Shown here piece by piece: positions 58,990 to 64,000 of a stretch of DNA of 64,000 bases. Made by a program: the position numbers and the translations under genes. The stretch comes from Ampelomyces quisqualis (lineage: Eukaryota; Ascomycota; Dothideomycetes; Pleosporales; Phaeosphaeriaceae): positions 2,108,001 through 2,172,000 of the forward strand of contig JAGTXZ010000003.1 of NCBI GenBank assembly GCA_018398575.1, read 5' to 3'. Below the pieces are notes generated by a model, which had not been told where the DNA came from, made no database searches, and saw only the letters and a program-made list of their open reading frames with translations. Positions within the stretch are counted from its first letter, which is position 1; each line of letters starts with the position of its first letter.

Positions 58990-59528
58990 GAGGTGTTAAG
59001 TAAGTTAAGAGTAGCCTATATAGCTAGAGAGTAACCTGTTAGCGCGTCTGCAGCTAAACAGTCTAATACCTCTACTTAGACATTTTTACCTAATTTCTTT
59101 AACTTATATACAAGGCACTTAGCCTTCTAATACGCTCTATTTTTTGCTTACGTAAGTATCTTTTTATTGCGTAGTAGTTACGCAGTTACTTTAGTAAGCA
59201 ATTTTTTATTTACTTCTACCTGTACTTTATACTCTTTATAAGTATAGTCTAATAATTTCTAGAACAAGTTTACGTATAGACGCCTAATACGTATATACTT
59301 AGAACACTTTAGATAACACAAACTCTTTAATACAATAACAAAGCACTCTTAGTTATTAGTAAAATAATAGTTGTAAAGTATATTAGCAAGAGTTTTATAT
59401 TGTTAAATTTCTAGAGTAAGACATAGTTGTTTCTTTTAAGAATTAGAAGACATAACAACGCGTAAACCTTAAGACAAGATATAAGGCACGCTTATAAAGA
59501 TACAACTATAATTTAAGACAAATTTAGT
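58990..59528 (-). pseudogene. Antisense ORF remnant of Gypsy copy 2
   Basis: Minus-strand frame with VEVNKKLLTKVTA, LLRNKKILT, KAKCLVYKLKKLGKNV and VLDCLAADALTGYSLAI, interrupted by TAG/TAA. Same position and strand as 1171-1738 in copy 1, but clearly diverged from it. Lys-rich and helical; no family recognised. Confidence 0.4.
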
Positions 59529-59543
59529 AAAGAAGAAAGATAG
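59529..59543 (+). other. Polypurine tract of Gypsy copy 2
   Basis: AAAGAAGAAAGATAG immediately before the TGTTACAATTC start of the 3' LTR. Confidence 0.65.
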
Positions 59544-60047
59544 TGTTACAATTCTAGATCTATACAGCTAATTATTTAGTACAAACCTAACATAACCTAA
59601 CGCAGGCTAGTAACAAAGAATATATAGAATAGATTATATAACGTAGCTTATAAGTAGATCTATAAGCTTACGCTTTAGCGCGTAAAAAAGATCTAACGCA
59701 CGTAAGTGCACTTACGCAGCTTATAGTAAGCTTTATAAGTACTATAACTTAGCATAATAAGCTTACGCTTTAACAAGTAAGCTTAAAGATCTCTTATAGC
59801 ATATAGAAACTATAATAAACTCTTATAAATTATTGTGTTTAACTTATATTTTAACAACTTAAGTTAGTTATATTAAGCTATATAACCTTTGTTACTCTTT
59901 TGAGAAAGCCCTAGCCTTTACTATCCTAGTAACAATACTCTTTGTATCTAAAGTAACTCTACACCTATCTGTAAAAACTAACTTTAGCTGTACCTCTAGT
60001 CTATACTAGCATTCTTATTGTTTGCTACTAGACTAATAGTCTTAACA
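59544..60047 (+). repeat. 3' LTR of Gypsy copy 2
   Basis: 504 bp, TGTTACAATTC to GTCTTAACA. It contains inverted TAAGCTTACG motifs at 59660-59780. It shows the unoccupied hAT-3 target (CCTAACGCAGGCTAGTAAC, 59596-59614) and the unoccupied Gypsy A target (AGTCTTAACA, at its end). Confidence 0.88.
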
Positions 60048-60358
60048 CGCTGCTAGTTTTAAATTAGCTCTTATAGAAATTTTATGCTAAGATCTAATTT
60101 CCTGCGCTAAGCCTACTTACTGCTTATTTACTAGGTACTAAAACAACCTAAATTATTATAATATTAAATCTATAACTCTATAACACTACTACTATAGCTC
60201 TAAGAAAACGCAAATCTAAAGTTAATAACGCTGTTACTAGAAGCACTATAGTTGCTAAAGACCTAGCTAGTAAGGCTGCTAGGAAATCTACTAAGAAAAG
60301 CCTAGCTGCAAAAACTTAAAAAGCAGCTCTTAAAAAAAAAGGCACTTAAAGCTAAGTA

Positions 60359-60406
60359 GTAGGTTATTATAATTCTTTATTACACTTACTTACTTACTGC
60401 CTAAAG
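60359..60406 (+). other. Intron 1 of the hAT-4 H3-like gene
   Basis: 48 nt, donor GTAGGT, one AATTCTTTATTACAC motif, acceptor TAAAG in place of an AG after pyrimidines. Same position as 39348-39408. Confidence 0.75.
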
Positions 60407-60601
60407 CTGTGTTGCTTAGAAAGATCTGCTAATACTAGAGGTCTACTAAGCTTCTTATCTGCAAGCTGCTCTTCTAGCAACTTTTACGCAAAATAGCTTA
60501 AGACTGTACCTAAACTACTAGTAGTAATATTTGCTTCTAAAAATTAGCTATTAAGGTAGCTTAAGAGGCTGCTAAGGCCTATATAGTTAGCTTTTTTAAG
60601 G

Positions 60602-60647
60602 GTTTGTTTTCTTTACCTTCTTTTAACAAAATTCTAACTTAATATAG
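60602..60647 (+). other. Intron 2 of the hAT-4 H3-like gene
   Basis: 46 nt, donor GTTTGT, branch TTCTAACTTAA, acceptor ATATAG. Same position as 39601-39647. Confidence 0.8.
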
Positions 60648-60959
60648 ATATAGATATAAACGCAATTTACGCAAAAAGAGTTACTATATAGGCAAAGGAT
60701 GTTAGTCTTACACTAAGGTACTATTAGAAGTTTAGCTCTTATTAAGCAATTATATAGTAGTTCTAGAATTCTTTATATTTATATATATTAGAAATAAAGA
60801 TCTAATTCTCTATTCTTTGTAATAAAAATCTGTAATTACTATACTATTTTTAATATCTCTAGTAGAGTTTTGCTCTTGTAAAATCTTGCATATATTTAGA
60901 AACCTAATTTTATAAAATTAGTAGGTACATACTTCTAATTTTATTTAATTGCGCAAAAG

Positions 60960-61112
60960 TTATACAACCTAACTCTAACCTGTAATTAATTACTTTTAAC
61001 CTAACTTTTACTTACTTTTAGCGTAGATTATATAGGTAGAAGTTAGGTTAGAGGTAGAGTCTTACGTAAAGGTACCTAACCCTAACCTAACTTCTACCTA
61101 TTTACTACTGTA
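60960..61112 (-). repeat. 5' terminal region of hAT-4
   Basis: CCTAACC-type phrases and the terminal inverted repeat, homologous to 40020-40179. Confidence 0.7.
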
Positions 61113-61290
61113 ACTAGCAACACTAGTAATATAAGTAATATAAGTAACTTACTATTAGGTAACTATTAGGTTACTAGTAACTAGAAGTAAGTAAGGTAAC
61201 TTTAGTAAATTGTTTAGTAGATAGTATTGCTATTAGGTAGCTGTAGGTTACTGCAACTAGGCTAACTAGACAAATCTTAATTTTTCCTAA
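61113..61290 (+). repeat. B-type right terminal block (remnant of another element)
   Basis: CTAGCAACACTAG, then CTATTAGG phrases and GACAAATCTTAATTTTTCCTAA, homologous to 19881-20095 and 42290-42500 and heavily RIP-altered. It is the right end of an element whose remainder lies outside or left of hAT-4. Confidence 0.78.
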
Positions 61291-62955
61291 TAATAGAAGT
61301 AAGTTAATTTCTATTTTATAGCTTTAGTATAGAACTACTCTTTTATAGATATAACTAAACGCGTGTCTTTATAACTAAAATACTAGGTAACTAGCTAAGG
61401 GTAAAATGTTTAAATATTAATTAGTAAGTAGAGAAAATTAACAAAGTAATTAGGACTAATAGAAAGTTTAAGTAAAAAATTACCTTTGTATATATTTAGT
61501 AATATTATAAATATATAATTAGTAATACTCTATATTTATTTTAAGTTATAATTTATATTTATTTTTAGTTATAATTTAAATTTATTTTTGTTATACCTAA
61601 TTTCTATATTTAGTTATACTTAATTTCTATATTTAGTTATACTTTAATGTTAATATTTATATTTAATAATACTAAATAGCTTAATAAATTATAAGTCTTG
61701 GAGATATATATACTTAAGTATAATATATAAATAAAATATAGATAATTTTAAGTAAAGTTCTAAAGTTAATCTATATATAGAAAAGAACTAAAAGAATTTA
61801 TAAAGTACCTATACTTAGTTATTTTATATAAGTTTATATTATTTTAAAACTAGTCTCTATTTATATAGAATAAGTCTAAATTCTTTTAGAATAAGTTAAT
61901 ATTCTTTTAAGGAAAGTCTATATTCTTTTTAAATAAGTCTATATTCTTTTAAAATAAGTCTATACTCTTTAAGAATTTTTAAAAGGGTTATATTCTTTTA
62001 GACTTTTTAAAAAAGTTATATTTTTTTAGAATTTCTAAAAAGTTAACATTTATTTAGAATTAGGTTATATTCTTCTAGAATACATCTATATTATTACTTT
62101 TAAATAAGGTTTTTTTAGTTAGTTTTAAAGATAAAATTTAGAATTAGTTTAGTTAACTTACACCTTTATTAAAGTAGTCTACTAGTAGATAGTACTTAGT
62201 AAGGTAACTAGATAATTTATAAAAGTTACTCTACTTCTTATTTTTTTCTTTTTTTTTCTACTATTAGTATCTAGATAGCTAATTAATAGTTTTAATAGAG
62301 TTACTAGATCTAGTAGAATAGCTACTTTTTATTTTATTATAATAGCTACTTTTAAGCTAGTAAATAAATTCTCTCTACTTTTAAATCTAGTAGTGTTAAG
62401 ACTTAATAATCTATTATAGTATTATAGGCCTATATAGCTACTTTCTAATAGTCTAAAGATTACTTAATTTAGACTAGTATTAATAAAGTTCTAAGAGTAC
62501 CTATCTTCTAATTTAGTAGTATATTACTAAATACTAATCTTAATTAAGTAATTTATATATTATTAAATAGCTAAATATAAAGTCTATAATTAAGTAAAGT
62601 ATCTTATTACGCTAATATATAAATAGCTAGAGCTAGAATTTAATAAAAGTAGATACTACTCTAATTCTAACCTTTCTAGTACTATAGCCTACTTTTTACT
62701 GTATTATAATAGCTACTTTTATTATACTAGAATAGCTACTTTTTATTCTATTATAATAGGCTAAGGTAACTATTTAGTATTTAACTCTAGAGTATTATTT
62801 GATACTAGTATACTTTAAAAGTTTTATACTTAAAAAGTATTATATTATACTAAAGTTATATACTCTTAGAATATCTTAATATACTTAAGTTACATACTCT
62901 TAGAATATCTTAATATACTTAAGTTATATACTCTATTTAATAATAGCTAGTAGCT
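61291..62955. other. Very AT-rich region without genes
   Basis: I see no match to the transposons elsewhere in the window and no coding frame. It holds short degenerate tandem motifs: TTTCTATATTTAGTTATACTTAA (about 23 bp) near 61600-61645, an AATAAGTCTATATTCTTTT family near 61865-62050, and ATAGCTACTTTTTATT near 62315-62350 and 62690-62755. Confidence 0.6.
62857..62935 (+). repeat. 34-bp tandem repeat, about 2.3 units
   Basis: TACTCTTAGAATATCTTAATATACTTAAGTTA recurs in direct tandem with a 34-bp period and a single A/C change. Confidence 0.8.
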
Positions 62956-62961
62956 AATAGA

Positions 62962-63240
62962 ATAACTTACTTTTATTATTATTATTATTAGTATTATTAT
63001 TTGTATTATTATTATTATTATTACTTATATATATATACGTACAAATATATAATATATAACGTGTATATACTATATATATATATACGTGTTATATACGTAT
63101 AGATATATTATATATTTATATATATATTACGTATGTATATATATATTATATGTGTATATACATATTATATGCGTATATATATATTACGTGTATATATACG
63201 TATTACGTGCGTGTATACGTATTATGTGCGTATACTTATA
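62962..63240 (+). repeat. Microsatellite block: ATT, TA and TACGTG repeats
   Basis: An ATT trinucleotide run (62965-63025) is followed by TATATA interspersed with ACGTGTATA and CGTAT phrases to 63240. The short open frame here is composed of repeat only. Confidence 0.9.
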
Positions 63241-63640
63241 ACTTTAAGGTCTAAGCTTTTAGATAAAAAAAGCGTATATAGACAGAAAATAACAAATCTA
63301 CACAACTACTATAAGAGCTATAGAACAAATTAATTCTTTTAAGTAAAAGAAAGAGGTAGAAGTAGTATAGACAGTTACTTTGCAAAAATTACAGGTTGTG
63401 TAGGGCTGCTGTGTAGGAGTTAGACTTAGGCTGTTAATAAGTAGATATACTAGGTCTATACTAGTATAGTACTATTAGAATACTAGGGTAGCTATATACG
63501 TTTTATATATATAGAAGCTAGAGTAGTGTTATAGTAGTATAGGTATATTACTATATAGCTAATAGCTCTATACTATAGTATTCTTATAATATATATATAC
63601 TACGTGTATAGTATATAATTAGCTACCTAGTAAAGCTACT
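63241..63640. other. Unassigned sequence
   Basis: AT-rich sequence with TATA palindromes (63440-63620). No gene, repeat family or terminus recognised. Confidence 0.4.
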
Positions 63641-63779
63641 ACTATATTATCTACTACTTATATTAAGCTAGCGTAGGCTCTTAAATATAACGCGTATTAT
63701 AATATATTAATTTCTAGTATTAAGGTATAGTTCTATGTATATAGTAGAGTATAAGAGTTATAGTTTATATACTATATAT

Positions 63780-64000
63780 TATGTAAAGGCTAACTTAATA
63801 GTAGAGAGCTTAGTACGCGCTGTCCTATATAGTATTCTTAAGTATCTCTTATAGATTACTATAGATAATAGTAAGGCGCTTCTTAAGTACTTAGTTTATA
63901 GTTAGTAGCTCTATTAAGATAAGATTGTATAGTAGTTGTTTCTAGAGCAAGGCGTACACTGTTCCTAGTCTATAGTGTTAAGATATCTTAAGAAGCAGAA
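63780..64000 (+). pseudogene. Possible Tc1/mariner-type transposase N-terminal HTH (partial)
   Basis: One plus frame reads VKANLIVESL, ILKYLL*ITIDNSKALLKYLV, *LY*DKIV, LFLEQGVHCS*SIVLRYLKKQ, with TAG/TAA at probable Gln sites. The order resembles the second helix-turn-helix of fungal Tc1/mariner (DDE_3) transposases, where a 'sqst(i/v)sR.Lkk' phrase ends the domain. The window ends before any catalytic residue, so the call is tentative. Confidence 0.35.

Larger units (their letters stand above)
46092..60047 (+). mobile_element. Chromoviral Ty3/Gypsy retrotransposon, copy 2, interrupted by Gypsy A
   Basis: The 5' LTR remnant is 46092-46533 (its last base continues at 53635). The internal region is 53636-59543 with gag, protease, reverse transcriptase, RNase H, integrase and chromodomain in order. 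The 3' LTR is 59544-60047. The element's own length without Gypsy A is about 6.9 kb. All frames are full of TAG/TAA. It follows hAT-3 on the left and hAT-4 on the right. Confidence 0.88.
60194..60745 (+). pseudogene. Histone H3-like gene in hAT-4
   Basis: Exons 60194-60358, 60407-60601 and 60648-60745. Exon 1 contains LASKAARKS, identical to H3 residues 20-28. Exon 2 reads KIC*Y*RSTKLLICKLLF*, then KIA*DC and CF*KLAIKVA*EAAKAY; TAG/TAA fall at H3 Gln55, Gln68, Gln76, Gln85, Gln93 and at one Arg. Exon 3 reads INAIYAKRVTI. An extra base near the A9 run before intron 1 shifts the frame. The alpha-1 to loop-1 segment has 4 more residues than H3. It is more damaged than the 39194 copy, and the two copies differ in the tail, so the gene had diverged within the family. 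Confidence 0.9.
60048..61112 (-). mobile_element. 5' end of a hAT transposon (hAT-4) with its H3-like gene
   Basis: Homologous to 39045-40179 of hAT-2 in the same orientation, ending in TTTACTACTGTA. Gypsy copy 2 cuts it on the left, so the transposase is not in the window. The eight bases after the TIR, ACTAGCAA, lie within a B-type terminus and are the probable target duplication. Confidence 0.82.

Noticed and set aside
63133..63333. 66-codon frame of Tyr/Ile/Val repeats
   Set aside because: Translation of a TATACG-type microsatellite.

Overview
The window looks like a heterochromatic, AT-rich block of a filamentous ascomycete (Pezizomycotina) genome that has been saturated by repeat-induced point mutation (RIP). 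The sequence shows this directly. Repeated copies differ almost only by C/T and G/A. TAG and TAA replace expected Gln, Trp and Arg codons. No open frame in 64 kb exceeds 90 codons. I recognise no ordinary host gene, rRNA, tRNA or CRISPR. A Dothideomycete-like AT isochore is a plausible setting, but the species cannot be read from this.

Layout. 1-2193 is the 3' part of a chromoviral Ty3/Gypsy element. It sits in the 5' part of a hAT transposon (2194-3364, continuing at 20096-22336), which is split by a large unclassified element 'B' (3365-20095). B is itself split by a complete Gypsy element 'A' (6516-13658, minus orientation, 299-bp LTRs). 22337-29915 holds alternating fragments G and F of an unclassified element with a CGTTAGGAAAA terminus, plus a well-preserved 844-bp non-autonomous element (25765-26608) that contains a second, fold-back element. 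29916-42500 is a 5'-truncated second copy of B, split by a complete 6,043-bp hAT (34137-40179) with an 8-bp target duplication. 42501-46091 is another hAT. 46092-60047 is a nearly complete chromoviral Gypsy whose 5' LTR was hit by a second complete copy of A (46534-53629). 60048-61112 is the 5' end of a further hAT, and 61113-61290 a B-type terminus. From 61291 the sequence is very AT-rich with short tandem repeats and a TA/CG microsatellite. The last few hundred bases may be a decayed Tc1/mariner-type transposase.

Main discovery. The hAT family carries, near its 5' end and divergent from the transposase, a spliced histone H3-like gene (39194-39748 and again 60194-60745). Two short introns with canonical signals restore an H3 histone fold. 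The premature stops in the fold-coding exon of the 39194 copy fall exactly at H3 glutamines. The loop between alpha-1 and alpha-2 is 3-4 residues longer than in canonical H3, which recalls CenH3. I know of no described transposon of this kind.

Second point. The 844-bp element has a left end like fragment F and a right end like element B. This suggests that F, G and B are parts of one very large DNA transposon family (TA target duplication, about 12-bp inverted termini) with long genes of unknown family. The elements form a nest whose order can be partly read from target duplications and unoccupied sites.
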